A stretch of 64,000 nt of DNA from Haloarcula sp. CBA1127 (GTDB lineage Archaea; Halobacteriota; Halobacteria; Halobacteriales; Haloarculaceae): NCBI RefSeq assembly GCF_001485575.1, contig NZ_BCNB01000006.1, positions 62,001-126,000 on the forward strand, in the 5' to 3' direction. The notes under the pieces were generated by a model that worked only from the letters and a program-made list of their open reading frames with translations, was not told the DNA's origin and made no database searches. The translations under genes and the position numbers were made by a program. Below are positions 9,239 to 17,373 of this stretch, piece after piece (position 1 is the stretch's first letter; each line of letters begins with the position of its first letter).

Positions 9239-11344
9239 TCACAGCTTGTCAGCGGCCTGTGCCTGCTCGGTCCGCCGATCTGCCTGTTCGAGGCGTCGTC
9301 GGGCCGCGTTCGACAGCGGGTCCGAGAGGGCGTCGCTTGCGGCCTCGATTCTGGTCGCGACGCGCTGGAGCCGGTCAGCGACGGCCTGGAGTTGCTTGTC
9401 AGCGTTTCCGCGGTCACCGGCCTCGGCGCGTTCCGTTGCTCGCTCGGCGGCCGCAACGACAGCGGCGAGCGCTCGTTCGAGGCCCTGAATAGCGTTCTCG
9501 GAGCCGCCGCTGCTCCCGGGAGTGCCGTCGTCATCATCAGAATCGCCGTCATCGTCCATCTCGTCGAGCACCGATTGGCGCGTCTCCTCGGCGATGTCGG
9601 CGAGGAACGACGCCAGCGATGCCTTGCCAGTTCGGGGCTCGTCGATTGTTGCGGCAGTGTCTGCCTCAGGGTCCGGGTTCACTCGGAACGCTCCGACCTC
9701 GTCGTCGCGGTCCCGGACCTCCGTCGTATACGCGCCGCCGCCGTGGACGTACACAGCGTCGGGTTCGGCGAGCGGGGCGTCGTACAGTCGACCAGCGAAG
9801 TCGTCCTCAACGGCGAGGTCGGTGAGGTCACTATCGGCTCCCGAGGGGTCGACTTCGAGACGGGTGGCGTTTTTCCGAGCGACGAGCGGGACCTCACCGC
9901 CGACACCGGCTCTGGTTGGCCCCCCAGTCTCGCTCGTTTCAGGGACCGACACCGTCTCGCTGTGTGGCGCGACGCCGGCCCCGTTGACGGTGAACCGGTG
10001 TTCGCCCGCTGGCACGTCCTGAACGACAGCCAGACCTGAAAAGGTCGGGACGGCCTCGGGGTCGCTCTCCAGTAGGGCGACGGACTCGACGGTCGTGTCC
10101 TCGGTCGTGAGCCCTTCGTCCTCGGGCGCGTCGTCGTTCGAGACAGCTTCCGAGAGGCTGGCAACGATGGTCCGTATCTCCGCCGGCGCGCCGATAGCGT
10201 CGTAGCGCTCGGCCAGCGCCGCCCGGTGGTTCGGTTCGGAGATATCCGCGGCGGGATTCTCGTAGCGGGGCTGGTTCCAGGGCGCACCAGTCGTCGTGAT
10301 ATGGCCTGAGACGGCGTCCTCGGCGAACTCGGGCACGGCGAACTCGAAGCTCAACTGCGGGCCGGTGAAATCGGCGATATGTTCCAGTTCGCTGCTCGGC
10401 ACGAGGTCGTACTCGATGTCTGGGTCACCGTCGCCCCGGTCGGTGTGCTGGAAAACGAGCCCCGTCTCCCGCGTCGGCAGGTCCGACGGCGGTTCGGTGA
10501 GGCTATCGAACGAGCGGACGGTGAGCGACCCCGAGATGAGGTCCTCACGGCTGACTGATGGGAGTCGCTCGTGTTCGTACAGCGGTGCGCCCTCATACTC
10601 CGGGACGAGATAGGGAAGTCGCGAGCCCTCGTCGCGCGGGAGCCCATAGGCGACGGGAATCTCCGCGAGGTCCTCGATGGTTTCGACCGCGCTGTTCGTG
10701 ATATCCGCGAACCGGTCGCCCTCCGGCAGCCGAGTAAACCGGTCGCGAGCGTCGTTGACCGACAGCGCGCTGGAGTGTGAGCCCAGTTCCGAGAGGATGC
10801 GTGGCACCATCTCCGGGTCGGGGTCAAGGAACTCGTTGTTGGGCACCTTCCGGGAGTGGGAGCTGGCGACGTACAACTGGGGGTCGCCCGTCTCCGTGTC
10901 GACGAACACGTGCAGGACCTCCCAGTCGTGCCAGTGAAAGTTCGTCGTGAACTGGTCGAACGCTGAATAGAGCCAGAACTGGACGACGGCGAGCGGCGAG
11001 TTCTCGTACTCGACCACGTTGTAGAACGCCGTCGGGTCCGGCGGCTCCCCGTCAGTCATTCGCTCGTGATACCCGTCGAAGGCGTCGAACCCATCGACGA
11101 CGGTGTCCCCGTCCTGCTCGCTTGTGTACGGCCGCGGGTCCGTCGGGAACCACGGCTCCGCCCGGTCGAAGTACAGCGTCGGTGCGAACCGTCGGGCGAG
11201 TTCTTCGGCTCGCTCGCCCTCGACTGTCGAAGCCGCGTCGTCGCTTTCGCCTTCAAAGGCCGAACAGCCGGCGACAGACGCGAGACCCGCCCCGGCGACC
11301 GTCTGCAGAACCGCACGACGAGACAGGCTTTCCCGGTCGGTCAT
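9239..11344 (-). CDS. Large Tat lipoprotein with an NLP-like HDWE segment
   Basis: 701 aa. It begins with a Tat lipobox signal (SRRAVLQTVAGAGLASVAGC), so it is exported and lipid-anchored. Residues ~45-180 contain FAPTLYFDRAEPWFP and then FHWHDWEVLHVFVD, which resembles the GHRHDWE signature of NPP1/NLP and Vps62-like domains, including an acidic/His metal pocket. The middle is beta-rich; the C-terminus is an Asp-rich linker (DDDGDSDDDDG) followed by a ~75-residue Ala/Glu/Arg helical segment likely to form a coiled coil. The ATG at 11344 is the one next to the signal. Function unknown; the NLP resemblance is motif-level only. Confidence 0.75.
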   Translation of the reverse strand: MTDRESLSRRAVLQTVAGAGLASVAGCSAFEGESDDAASTVEGERAEELARRFAPTLYFDRAEPWFPTDPRPYTSEQDGDTVVDGFDAFDGYHERMTDGEPPDPTAFYNVVEYENSPLAVVQFWLYSAFDQFTTNFHWHDWEVLHVFVDTETGDPQLYVASSHSRKVPNNEFLDPDPEMVPRILSELGSHSSALSVNDARDRFTRLPEGDRFADITNSAVETIEDLAEIPVAYGLPRDEGSRLPYLVPEYEGAPLYEHERLPSVSREDLISGSLTVRSFDSLTEPPSDLPTRETGLVFQHTDRGDGDPDIEYDLVPSSELEHIADFTGPQLSFEFAVPEFAEDAVSGHITTTGAPWNQPRYENPAADISEPNHRAALAERYDAIGAPAEIRTIVASLSEAVSNDDAPEDEGLTTEDTTVESVALLESDPEAVPTFSGLAVVQDVPAGEHRFTVNGAGVAPHSETVSVPETSETGGPTRAGVGGEVPLVARKNATRLEVDPSGADSDLTDLAVEDDFAGRLYDAPLAEPDAVYVHGGGAYTTEVRDRDDEVGAFRVNPDPEADTAATIDEPRTGKASLASFLADIAEETRQSVLDEMDDDGDSDDDDGTPGSSGGSENAIQGLERALAAVVAAAERATERAEAGDRGNADKQLQAVADRLQRVATRIEAASDALSDPLSNAARRRLEQADRRTEQAQAADKL

Positions 11345-11473
11345 CGGTCCCTCGTCGCTTCGATACGTCGTCGGACAGCGCGACCCGTCGCTGTCTCCGA
11401 GCCCAATAATTCCATACACCATTTCAGCGAACCGCGGAGGAAAACCCTTCTGGCAGTCCCCCAGCGTGCCCCG

Positions 11474-12070
11474 TCAGTACCGTTCGAACCCCGCCGTGTC
11501 CAGATAATTGTGCGCGACCGTGATCGAATGGTCTGCGTGGAGGGCCTTCGGCCCAAGCGAGACGCGCTCGTCCGCACGGTCGGCCAGCAGCGCCGCTTCC
11601 TCGTCTCGGAAGTCGTGATGATCCGAGAGGACGAACACCGGGTCCGACGGGGGTGCAAGGCCGACGATGGGGTCGCCGTCCTCGTGCAACTTGACGACGG
11701 TTCCGCGGCGGGCCACGTCGTCCAGCGTCCCCTCGAACCCCCGTCGCGTGAGCGACACGCCCGGCGAGGTTTCGACCGGAATGTGCCCGATAGCTTCCTC
11801 GCGTTCTTCCAGCGCCTTGCGGATCAGCGCCGCCGTGGACCGTTCGTCCGGGTTCAGCCGGCGGAGGTCGCTCCCCTCGAACGTGACGGTGTACTCGTCC
11901 GATAGAACGAGGTGGACCCGAACGTCCTCCCGGATGGCGTGGCTCAGGAAGAACGCGCTGGTGACACACCGACAGAGCACGTCGAGCCGGCCGGCAGCGC
12001 CGGCCAGGTCGTCGAGCGAGAACTCCGGCGTCGTCGGGGCGTCGTGACCGATGATGACGAACTGGCGCAT
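11474..12070 (-). CDS. trmY: tRNA (pseudouridine(54)-N(1))-methyltransferase
   Basis: 198 aa SPOUT-class (trefoil-knot) methyltransferase. TrmY methylates N1 of pseudouridine-54 in the T loop of archaeal tRNA. Conserved family pieces are visible: [22 protein letters not shown] at the N-terminus (given here in full form only to 20: [20 protein letters not shown]), the [14 protein letters not shown] strand, and the C-terminal knot with FVLSDHHDF and [14 protein letters not shown]. The substrate pseudouridine would be made by Pus10, present at 58231-59508. Start ATG at 12070. Confidence 0.93.
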   Translation of the reverse strand: MRQFVIIGHDAPTTPEFSLDDLAGAAGRLDVLCRCVTSAFFLSHAIREDVRVHLVLSDEYTVTFEGSDLRRLNPDERSTAALIRKALEEREEAIGHIPVETSPGVSLTRRGFEGTLDDVARRGTVVKLHEDGDPIVGLAPPSDPVFVLSDHHDFRDEEAALLADRADERVSLGPKALHADHSITVAHNYLDTAGFERY

Positions 12071-12193
12071 ACTGAGTCGTCACTCCACGGCGATTTACGT
12101 CCGTCGACTGCTGTCGAGTCTCGATACGAAAGACGCTACAAACGCCGTCTAAGCGTCCAGAAAGGGTTTATTTGGAGCGACAAATCGCTGACT

Positions 12194-13714
12194 ATGCGCA
12201 GACGTGCCCTCCTCGCGTCGGTTCCGGGTGCGCTGGCCGGGCTCGCCGGCTGTTCGGTCGGTACCCTCAACTCAGACGAGACTGCCGACGTAACGCCCGC
12301 TCCGCGCCCGACGAAGTCAGCGACCGACGCGAACGACAGCGGGACAGCGACGCCGACAGACACCGGCGACCCGCCCCGACCCGAGAATCCGACGACCGTC
12401 GTCGAACTGGAAACCGGGCCGCGAACCTACGCCCTCAGTTCGGCAGGACTCCACACCGACGACAGGGCGCGAATCGGGCTCTGGTTCGACCGGACGGCGA
12501 CCGACGACCACCCGGCTACGCTTCGTGGTTGGCTCCAGAATAGCAACGAGTTCGAGAACACGTTCAGAATTGAGGCGATTCCAGGCATCGGACAGATATA
12601 CAGCCGCCAGCCCAGTGGCTACGACCACGAAGCACGCCTCCATCTCGCACCCACGGCCAACAACGAACTCGCCGACGAAGTCCCCTCACTCAGCAGAACA
12701 GACGAGGGATACTGGCGCGTCGACGACGTCGGCCCGTGGATGCCCGACACCCGCCGGCTGGCCCCCGGTGAATGGCTCCAGCTGGAGTACACGCTTGTCG
12801 GCGAGCCGGGCCAGTCCGGGCGGCCGACCGGGACCTACGAGTTCCGCGGCCAGGACGAAACGCTCTCAGTCACAGTCTGGGACACACAGCATCCCGGCCC
12901 GGAGACGGAATCCCGGTTCGCCGGCCGCTCGCTCCCGTCATTTCCCGGTGACGGTGGTGTCCAGTGGTTCCACGAAGCAGAGCGGGCGACCCCAGCCTTC
13001 GTTCGCCCGACCGCCGAGCGAGTACAACTGGACGCACAGATCGGCTTCGAGGTGGTCAACAACAGCCACAAGCGATTACAGTGTGGCCACTGGGACCTTT
13101 ACAAACTGGTCGACGGCGAGTGGTTCCACATCGCGCCGATGGGCCACACCGCGGACTGTCGGCTTCTGTCGCCAGGCGGTCGAGAACAGTGGGGCTTCCG
13201 GGCGTTTAACCGACAGTCGGTCGGGTGCAGCACCGGCGACTGCCATTGTGACGGCCTCACGCAGGGCTACCTCGGCGACGGCGAGTACGCCGTCGTCGCC
13301 GGCTACGGCCACGCGACGGCCAACAGCGGTGCGCTGGTCGAACTGGTCGGCGACCGGGCTGCCGTGACGCCAACCGACGGCGTCTCGACAGCGCGTGACG
13401 GCGACACGCTCACGGTGACGACTAGCCGCCACGGCGATGGGGAGCATCCTGCCGACGCGACGTTCTCGCTGACTCGCACCAGCAGCGCGAGCGAGCGGGT
13501 CATTGCCGAACAGGTCATGGCAAGCGGTCGGTTCGCCACGTACGAGGGTGGACTTCGCAACGCCCTCCCGTTCCTGACCGACGATGTGCGTCATGTCGTT
13601 GTCCGGACCGACGAGCGAGCTGTGGACGGCGTGCTCGGCTACGATTCGAACAGTCGTCGGTTCCGGTTCCGCGGACAGGCCTACAAGACTGCTCGGGGTC
13701 GGAACACAGGCTGA
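12194..13714 (+). CDS. Secreted Tat lipoprotein, unknown function
   Basis: 506 aa. The N-terminus is a Tat-type lipobox signal (MRRRALLASVPGALAGLAGC); a Thr/Pro/Asp-rich linker follows. The body is beta-rich with no motif I recognise, although a cluster CGHWDLYKL...CSTGDCHCDG suggests disulphides or a metal site. Repeated phrases such as LAPGEWLQLEYTLVGEPGQ and YEFRGQDETLSVTV look like immunoglobulin-type or CARDB-like extracellular strands. The ATG at 12194 begins the signal; the open frame upstream to 11912 lies antisense to trmY and is a shadow. Last complete host gene before the provirus. Confidence 0.75.
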   Translation: MRRRALLASVPGALAGLAGCSVGTLNSDETADVTPAPRPTKSATDANDSGTATPTDTGDPPRPENPTTVVELETGPRTYALSSAGLHTDDRARIGLWFDRTATDDHPATLRGWLQNSNEFENTFRIEAIPGIGQIYSRQPSGYDHEARLHLAPTANNELADEVPSLSRTDEGYWRVDDVGPWMPDTRRLAPGEWLQLEYTLVGEPGQSGRPTGTYEFRGQDETLSVTVWDTQHPGPETESRFAGRSLPSFPGDGGVQWFHEAERATPAFVRPTAERVQLDAQIGFEVVNNSHKRLQCGHWDLYKLVDGEWFHIAPMGHTADCRLLSPGGREQWGFRAFNRQSVGCSTGDCHCDGLTQGYLGDGEYAVVAGYGHATANSGALVELVGDRAAVTPTDGVSTARDGDTLTVTTSRHGDGEHPADATFSLTRTSSASERVIAEQVMASGRFATYEGGLRNALPFLTDDVRHVVVRTDERAVDGVLGYDSNSRRFRFRGQAYKTARGRNTG

Positions 13715-13893
13715 TAATCGGCGCTGAGAGCGGTCTTGTTTCGTCTCGGCTCCGTAATTGAAAGCGGGAATCAGGCCGAATTCGAACCGCCGCGGAGCAA
13801 AGCATCGCGAGCGCCCAGTTTCGTCGCTCACGGGGACGCGATACAGCCACCTGTAAACCGAGAAATGTCGCTCACCGGTTTGAATTGGAAAAG

Positions 13894-13906
13894 TGGGCCG
13901 GCGCGA
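13894..13906 (+). repeat. attL: 13-bp copy of the tRNA-Pro 3' end
   Basis: TGGGCCGGCGCGA here is identical to 29377-29389. In the tRNA it corresponds to the discriminator base, the 3' acceptor strand and the 3' strand of the T stem (positions 73 to 61). Flanking bases differ at once on both sides, so the match is exactly 13 bp. It lies 75 nt from the integrase stop codon, as expected of an attachment site next to int. The 180 nt between the lipoprotein gene and this site hold nothing else I can name; nearby AACCGGTTT-like words (13877 and 13916 areas) could be arm sites. Confidence 0.75.
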
Positions 13907-13980
13907 CGCGGAACTAACCGGTTTCGTAGGATGCTCATACTCGGTTCGCTGTCGGTTCGTCGCTGATGGGTCAGTTGGTG

Positions 13981-15051
13981 TCATTGGGTGAACTCCAGTT
14001 CGTTGATCAGTGGTCGGCGGCGGTCCTCCATCCGGTTGCGAAGCCGTCGCCGCCGCTGTTCAGGGTCTGCCTTGTCGTAGTGGTCCTCGATGGTACTCAC
14101 CGAGGAATTGACGCGCTCCGCTACGTCCTCCGGCGGCCATCCTCGGTTCAGGTGCCACGTAATCGAACCCGTCCGAATCTGATGCGGGGACCGGCTCGAC
14201 GGGCACTTGCTGGCGTGGGCGTACTCGTTCCAGTCGCACTTCTCGATGTCCTTCTCGTGAGGGCACATCCCGTAGCTGCACGGGAGCGTGGCGAGGTAGC
14301 TCCACACTCGAATGGTGTTGGTCGTCGGCCGTCCACTCGCGCTCGCCAGCAGCGGCTGACGGCCATGCTCGTCCCGTACATCGTACCGACGGCCGTTGAT
14401 GTACGCCTCCAGCGCGTCGGCCGTCTCTCTCGGAAGCGCCACCGGACGCTCACCGCGGCGCTTGTTCTTCAGCGGGGTGTCCGTCTCCGGTCGGTGGCGA
14501 AACTCGACGTAGGGGCTACTTCCCAGCTCCGTGTCCCGCAGGTCCAGGGCCCGCAGGCCGCCCTGTCGAGCGCCAGTGTTCCACGCGAGTTCAAGGAACG
14601 CGTGTTGCCGAGTTCCGTAGTCTCTGTCGCTCTCACGGTAATAGGACAGCAGTGCGGCTGCTTTGTCGGCAGCAAGTTTCGTATCGTTTGACCGGTCCTC
14701 TGGGTCAAGGTCAGGAATGCGGATTTTGTCTGATAGACCTTGGTCGACCGCTTCAAGATCTTCGAGGAACTCGAAGAGCATCTTCAGCGTCCACATCTCG
14801 CCTTCGAGCGTGGCCGGCGCGATCTCCGCGCTCCGCATTTCGTAGTACTCGTCGAGATCGTAGCCACGCAGTTCCCCGACCGTCTCTATACCGACGGAAT
14901 CGCACCACTCAACGAAGAGCTTCAGCCGGTACTCCCAGCCGTGAACGCTCTTCTCTGTCGAGTCTGACCGACGGCGTCGAAGGTAGCGCTGGCAAGCCTC
15001 GCGGGGAGATAGCTCTGTAGGGTCGCCCCGCCGTCTACCGCCGCGAGTCAT
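13981..15051 (-). CDS. int: Proviral tyrosine integrase (SNJ2-type candidate)
   Basis: 356 aa. N-terminal SAM-like core-binding domain (residues ~15-110), then catalytic domain with Arg162 (TGARQGGLR), His290/Arg293 (SPHQIRTGS) and nucleophile Tyr325 (DHYDK). Between the two Arg boxes is a Cys/His-rich insertion (C258, C263, H265, C272, C283) that could bind zinc. The gene ends 75 nt from attL, and its start overlaps the next gene by ATGA. An integrase followed upstream in the operon by two small overlapping ORFs is the layout I recall for the integrase module of the temperate pleolipovirus SNJ2, where the small proteins assist recombination. Recombination at the tRNA-Pro site is inferred. 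Confidence 0.9.
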   Translation of the reverse strand: MTRGGRRRGDPTELSPREACQRYLRRRRSDSTEKSVHGWEYRLKLFVEWCDSVGIETVGELRGYDLDEYYEMRSAEIAPATLEGEMWTLKMLFEFLEDLEAVDQGLSDKIRIPDLDPEDRSNDTKLAADKAAALLSYYRESDRDYGTRQHAFLELAWNTGARQGGLRALDLRDTELGSSPYVEFRHRPETDTPLKNKRRGERPVALPRETADALEAYINGRRYDVRDEHGRQPLLASASGRPTTNTIRVWSYLATLPCSYGMCPHEKDIEKCDWNEYAHASKCPSSRSPHQIRTGSITWHLNRGWPPEDVAERVNSSVSTIEDHYDKADPEQRRRRLRNRMEDRRRPLINELEFTQ

Positions 15052-15278
15052 GCCTCTAACTCACTCAGTTCGCTCTGGTCGTCCGGGAGCTGGCGGCGAA
15101 CCTGCGGCTGGATGTTACGGAAGTCGTCGGCCCACTCCTGCATCTCGCCACGAACCGCTTCGACCTTCTCACGTAGTTCGTCGACGCTGTCAGCTGAGAC
15201 CTTCGCCTTCATCTTGTCGCGGTTGTTGCTATCACCGCCCCGCGTGAGTTCGACTGTGAGGCTATAGGCGTCAGTCAC
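15048..15278 (-). CDS. Small integrase-operon protein (76 aa)
   Basis: 76 aa from a GTG at 15278; that start gives a short overlap with the upstream stop at 15271-15273, while the longer frame to 15335 would bury most of the neighbour's 3' end. The product has an N-terminal beta piece (YSLTVELTRGGDSNNR) then a long amphipathic helix (VSADSVDELREKVEAVRGEM) likely to be a coiled coil. It overlaps int by 4 nt. By position it corresponds to the accessory small ORFs that accompany SNJ2-type integrases, so a role as excision or directionality factor is plausible. Confidence 0.65.
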   Translation of the reverse strand: MTDAYSLTVELTRGGDSNNRDKMKAKVSADSVDELREKVEAVRGEMQEWADDFRNIQPQVRRQLPDDQSELSELEA

Positions 15279-15597
15279 CGGCAACCACCACCTTGCCGCC
15301 AGAATCGTCGGCGCTGGCCTCCTCTCGCTGCTCATCGTGAGCCACGCGCTTCGCCTTCACGTACTCGCCGTCTGTACCGGCGTCGTAGTACTCCGTCCGC
15401 ACCTCTCGAATCGCCTCGATCTTGTGCGGCGGGAGTTTGACGCGGCGGTCACGCCACTCGGTGAGACGTACCCAGCCGCTTTCGAGTGTCTGGTAGTCTG
15501 CGACGTAGACGACACCTTGACCCTGAATCTGGACCATCGCCGGCGTGTACTCCGGGTGTAGTGGCAGGTCTTCAGGGTCAATCTTATCGCCGTTCAT
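15271..15597 (-). CDS. Small integrase-operon protein (108 aa)
   Basis: 108 aa, beta-rich and charged, with no recognised domain. The conserved-looking core is VYVADYQTLESGWVRLTEW followed by a basic stretch DRRVKLPPHKIEAI, which could contact DNA. It overlaps both neighbours by a few bases (8 nt downstream, 4 nt upstream), so translation is coupled to the integrase. Position suggests the second accessory protein of an SNJ2-like integration module. Nothing in it identifies an enzyme. Confidence 0.65.
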   Translation of the reverse strand: MNGDKIDPEDLPLHPEYTPAMVQIQGQGVVYVADYQTLESGWVRLTEWRDRRVKLPPHKIEAIREVRTEYYDAGTDGEYVKAKRVAHDEQREEASADDSGGKVVVAGD

Positions 15598-15680
15598 GGG
15601 CCGTCCACCTCATCGTCGTCAGTCTTTTCGTCGCAGGTATCCTCAGAAAAATCGGGGCCCCGGGAATTGCTGCCAGGCAT
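15594..15680 (-). CDS. Possible 28-aa micro-ORF in the integrase operon
   Basis: ATG at 15680, stop at 15594-15596 overlapping the next start by ATGA; it also begins immediately after the stop codon of the RHH gene. The peptide is acidic (SEDTCDEKTDDDEVDG). The tight fit between two stop/start overlaps suggests it is translated, perhaps only to pass ribosomes on. No motif. Confidence 0.4.
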   Translation of the reverse strand: MPGSNSRGPDFSEDTCDEKTDDDEVDGP

Positions 15681-15878
15681 TTACGCGGCCCCCTTTTCGT
15701 GATTCTCGTCCTTACACAGCACTGCGTCTGGGCACTCAAATGGTGAGTCCGTTGCCTGACGGATAACGTGGCGAACGTACTCTGAATACCCCATATCGTG
15801 CTTCTCTGCCTCTCTCTGGATGTCTTCATCCATTTCTACCGGCATCGAAATGGACACTGACAGGCTTCTCTGTGCCAT
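15681..15878 (-). CDS. RHH (CopG-like) regulator, head of integrase operon
   Basis: 65 aa. MAQRSLSVSISMPVEMDED is the beta strand of a ribbon-helix-helix protein, followed by helices with EYVRHVIRQAT. The C-terminus has a Cys pair (ECPDAVLC). It is the first gene of the leftward integrase operon and faces the rightward winged-helix genes across a 119-bp AT-rich gap, the usual geometry of a lysogeny switch. It probably represses its own operon, the opposing promoter, or both. Confidence 0.75.
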   Translation of the reverse strand: MAQRSLSVSISMPVEMDEDIQREAEKHDMGYSEYVRHVIRQATDSPFECPDAVLCKDENHEKGAA

Positions 15879-15997
15879 TGCGTTAGCAACTAATTAACCA
15901 ACAGCAAATATATTTTACGCAAGCTAACTTAATTGGTAAGTACTAACTGATTTGCTATCCACAGGAATATTAGCACGTCGATTAGTTAGTTATCAAT
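15879..15997. promoter_or_regulatory. AT-rich divergent control region
   Basis: This 119-bp gap separates the RHH gene (leftward) from the first winged-helix gene (rightward) and is far more AT-rich than its surroundings. It contains a TATA-like run (AATATATTTTA, 15906-15917) and clustered related words: GTTAGCAACTAATTAACC (15882-15899), GCTAACTTAATTGG (15923-15936) and TTAGTTAGTTAT (15982-15993). These look like imperfect, oppositely oriented operator half-sites. They recall, but do not equal, the perfect palindrome at 28024-28050. Confidence 0.55.
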
Positions 15998-16315
15998 ATG
16001 AGATACAGCGGCGAGTGGATGGTATTGCTTGATGATAGGATATTGGAACATTTGGAGGGCACTGAAACAACTACCGCTAAGGAGCTATCCGAGCAGGATT
16101 TCATCGTACGGAGTCGACAACAGGTGTCTAACCGCTTGAACAAGTTGGCTGAACACGGTCTTGTGAAGGACCTTGGGAACGGTGTCTATCGAATCACAGA
16201 ACGGGGAGAGAAGTACCTAGTTGGTGAGATTGACACTTCCGAAAATGCACCTGATGAAATTGAGTCGCATAGCGACGACGGCCCCAGCGCAAGCGAGAAT
16301 CACGAACAGGCGTGA
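15998..16315 (+). CDS. Winged-helix repressor-like protein 1
   Basis: 105 aa. Residues ~8-75 form a winged helix: DDRILEHLEGTETTTAKELSE, a recognition helix around SRQQVSNRLNKLAEHGLV, and the wing DLGNGVYRITERGEKYL. This is the PhiH-repressor-like family common on haloarchaeal viruses and plasmids. The C-terminal tail is acidic and disordered. Its TGA abuts the ATG of the next winged-helix gene with no gap, so the two are co-translated. It likely controls the switch with the facing RHH protein. Confidence 0.8.
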   Translation: MRYSGEWMVLLDDRILEHLEGTETTTAKELSEQDFIVRSRQQVSNRLNKLAEHGLVKDLGNGVYRITERGEKYLVGEIDTSENAPDEIESHSDDGPSASENHEQA

Positions 16316-16663
16316 ATGACACCACGAAAGCCCGCACCTTGGATGATTCAGGTAGATGAGCGCATCATGGAGTGGATTCGTGAGAACGGCTTTGCCTCAC
16401 CAGGAATCCTATCCCGGGAGCGTGGATTCAACCTCTCTTCCGGCCATATCCGAGATCGATGTAAGTGGCTTCAGTATGCCGGTTTACTTTCACCCGTTAG
16501 CGGAGATTTGTACGACCTGACAAGCGAAGGGATTCTGTACCTAAAGGGTGAGCTCAATGCGAGACATTGCCCGAGACCGACACCAAGCAAGGTCTTTGAG
16601 GATCGGTACGCGACACCGCCCGGCTGGATCGAATCCGGTGTGAAATTTCGCATTCGTCTATAG
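16316..16663 (+). CDS. Winged-helix repressor-like protein 2
   Basis: 115 aa, same family as its upstream neighbour: DERIMEWIRENGFASPG, a recognition helix HIRDRCKWLQYAGLL, and the wing PVSGDLYDLTSEGILYLKGEL. The C-terminus (PGWIESGVKF) differs from that of protein 1. The stop is only 5 nt before the Doc-like gene, so the three genes form one transcript. Position directly before a toxin-type gene makes it a candidate antitoxin/autoregulator, which is an inference. Confidence 0.78.
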   Translation: MTPRKPAPWMIQVDERIMEWIRENGFASPGILSRERGFNLSSGHIRDRCKWLQYAGLLSPVSGDLYDLTSEGILYLKGELNARHCPRPTPSKVFEDRYATPPGWIESGVKFRIRL

Positions 16664-16667
16664 AGAC

Positions 16668-17168
16668 ATGAATCGAATTCCACCAAGTGACCAACCACGT
16701 ATTACTGATCTTTCATCTATAGGGGCAGAGAACTTTAAATTCCGGAATACCGCATTCTTGATGACGGATGCAGAATATGATATGCTGGATATTCAGTCGC
16801 GTGAGCGACTCCGTCACCGAATCTGGAACGTTCGGAATGGCGACCTTCGTAAACTGCTGCGGAGATTTCCTATTAACCACACTTTGTGTGAACAGTGTGC
16901 AGGCTGGATGCACGCGGTCGCTGGTCGTCATTTTTTCCCTGATGCCAACCACAGAACAGCATTGGCACTCTTGAGAAAGCTACTTCGAGATAATGGGATT
17001 ACACCGGGTAAATGGCCACTAGACGTTTCACAACAGACCGTTATTCGCTCTCATGAAATCCGACAAGAGATTGAGGATGTACGACTCAATACACTCTACA
17101 ACCGGGATAGACTGTTTCTTGTGTGGCTATTATACTTCAAGCGTGTTCTCAGAAGCCCGACCGGCTGA
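16668..17168 (+). CDS. Fic/Doc-family protein (Doc-like toxin candidate)
   Basis: 166 aa. The Fic-fold active-site loop is complete: HFFPDANHRTALALL, with His88, Asp92, Asn94 and Arg96 in the order HxFx(D)AN(K/H)R. The Ala-Asn-His/Lys form is that of Doc, which phosphorylates EF-Tu, rather than the GNGR form of AMP-transferring Fic proteins. The rest is helical as expected. Doc toxins normally follow a small Phd antitoxin; here two winged-helix proteins precede it instead. Codon use is AT-rich relative to the host. Function as an addiction or defence toxin of the provirus is inferred. Confidence 0.7.
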   Translation: MNRIPPSDQPRITDLSSIGAENFKFRNTAFLMTDAEYDMLDIQSRERLRHRIWNVRNGDLRKLLRRFPINHTLCEQCAGWMHAVAGRHFFPDANHRTALALLRKLLRDNGITPGKWPLDVSQQTVIRSHEIRQEIEDVRLNTLYNRDRLFLVWLLYFKRVLRSPTG

Positions 17169-17182
17169 AAACAGTAATCTGC

Positions 17183-17284
17183 TTATTCGTCGTCTTCTGG
17201 CGAGGCTGCGAAGGCTTCGTACAGTTCCTTGTTTTCTTTAACGTCACGGGACATCTCCCGTTCCGCATCCCAGTTCATGCCCAT
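17183..17284 (-). CDS. Possible 33-aa acidic ORF
   Basis: An uninterrupted ORF from ATG 17284 to TAA 17183-17185, with a second ATG at 17278. The peptide (MGMNWDAEREMSRDVKENKE start) is acidic and helical. It converges on the Doc-like gene, whose stop is 14 nt away, and its promoter region would include the hairpins at 17323-17412. It could be an antitoxin peptide or chance; coding evidence is only length and acidic composition. Confidence 0.35.
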   Translation of the reverse strand: MGMNWDAEREMSRDVKENKELYEAFAASPEDDE

Positions 17285-17322
17285 TATAGTGGTAACCTAG
17301 TGAGTGATTGATTTAGTGTTTT

Positions 17323-17357
17323 GGGTACGCCCTTCTACATAGTAGAAGGGCGTACCC
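17323..17357. repeat. Perfect hairpin 1 (16-bp stem, 3-nt loop)
   Basis: GGGTACGCCCTTCTAC at 17323-17338, loop ATA, exact reverse complement at 17342-17357. The stem is mixed in sequence and perfect, unlike chance inverted repeats nearby. It lies between the Doc-like gene and the second recombinase. See hairpin 2. Confidence 0.9.
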
Positions 17358-17373
17358 TAGCCAAATTTCTCCG

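Noticed and set aside
9004-9552. N-terminal extension of the NUDIX frame to 364 aa
   Set aside because: Extension overlaps the lipoprotein gene and is Arg/Ser/Pro-rich; the NUDIX protein is complete from 9003.
13776-13795. TTCGAA-containing stretch resembling a tRNA T loop left of attL
   Set aside because: Flanking bases do not pair as a T stem and no acceptor end follows; not a tRNA or a second attachment site.
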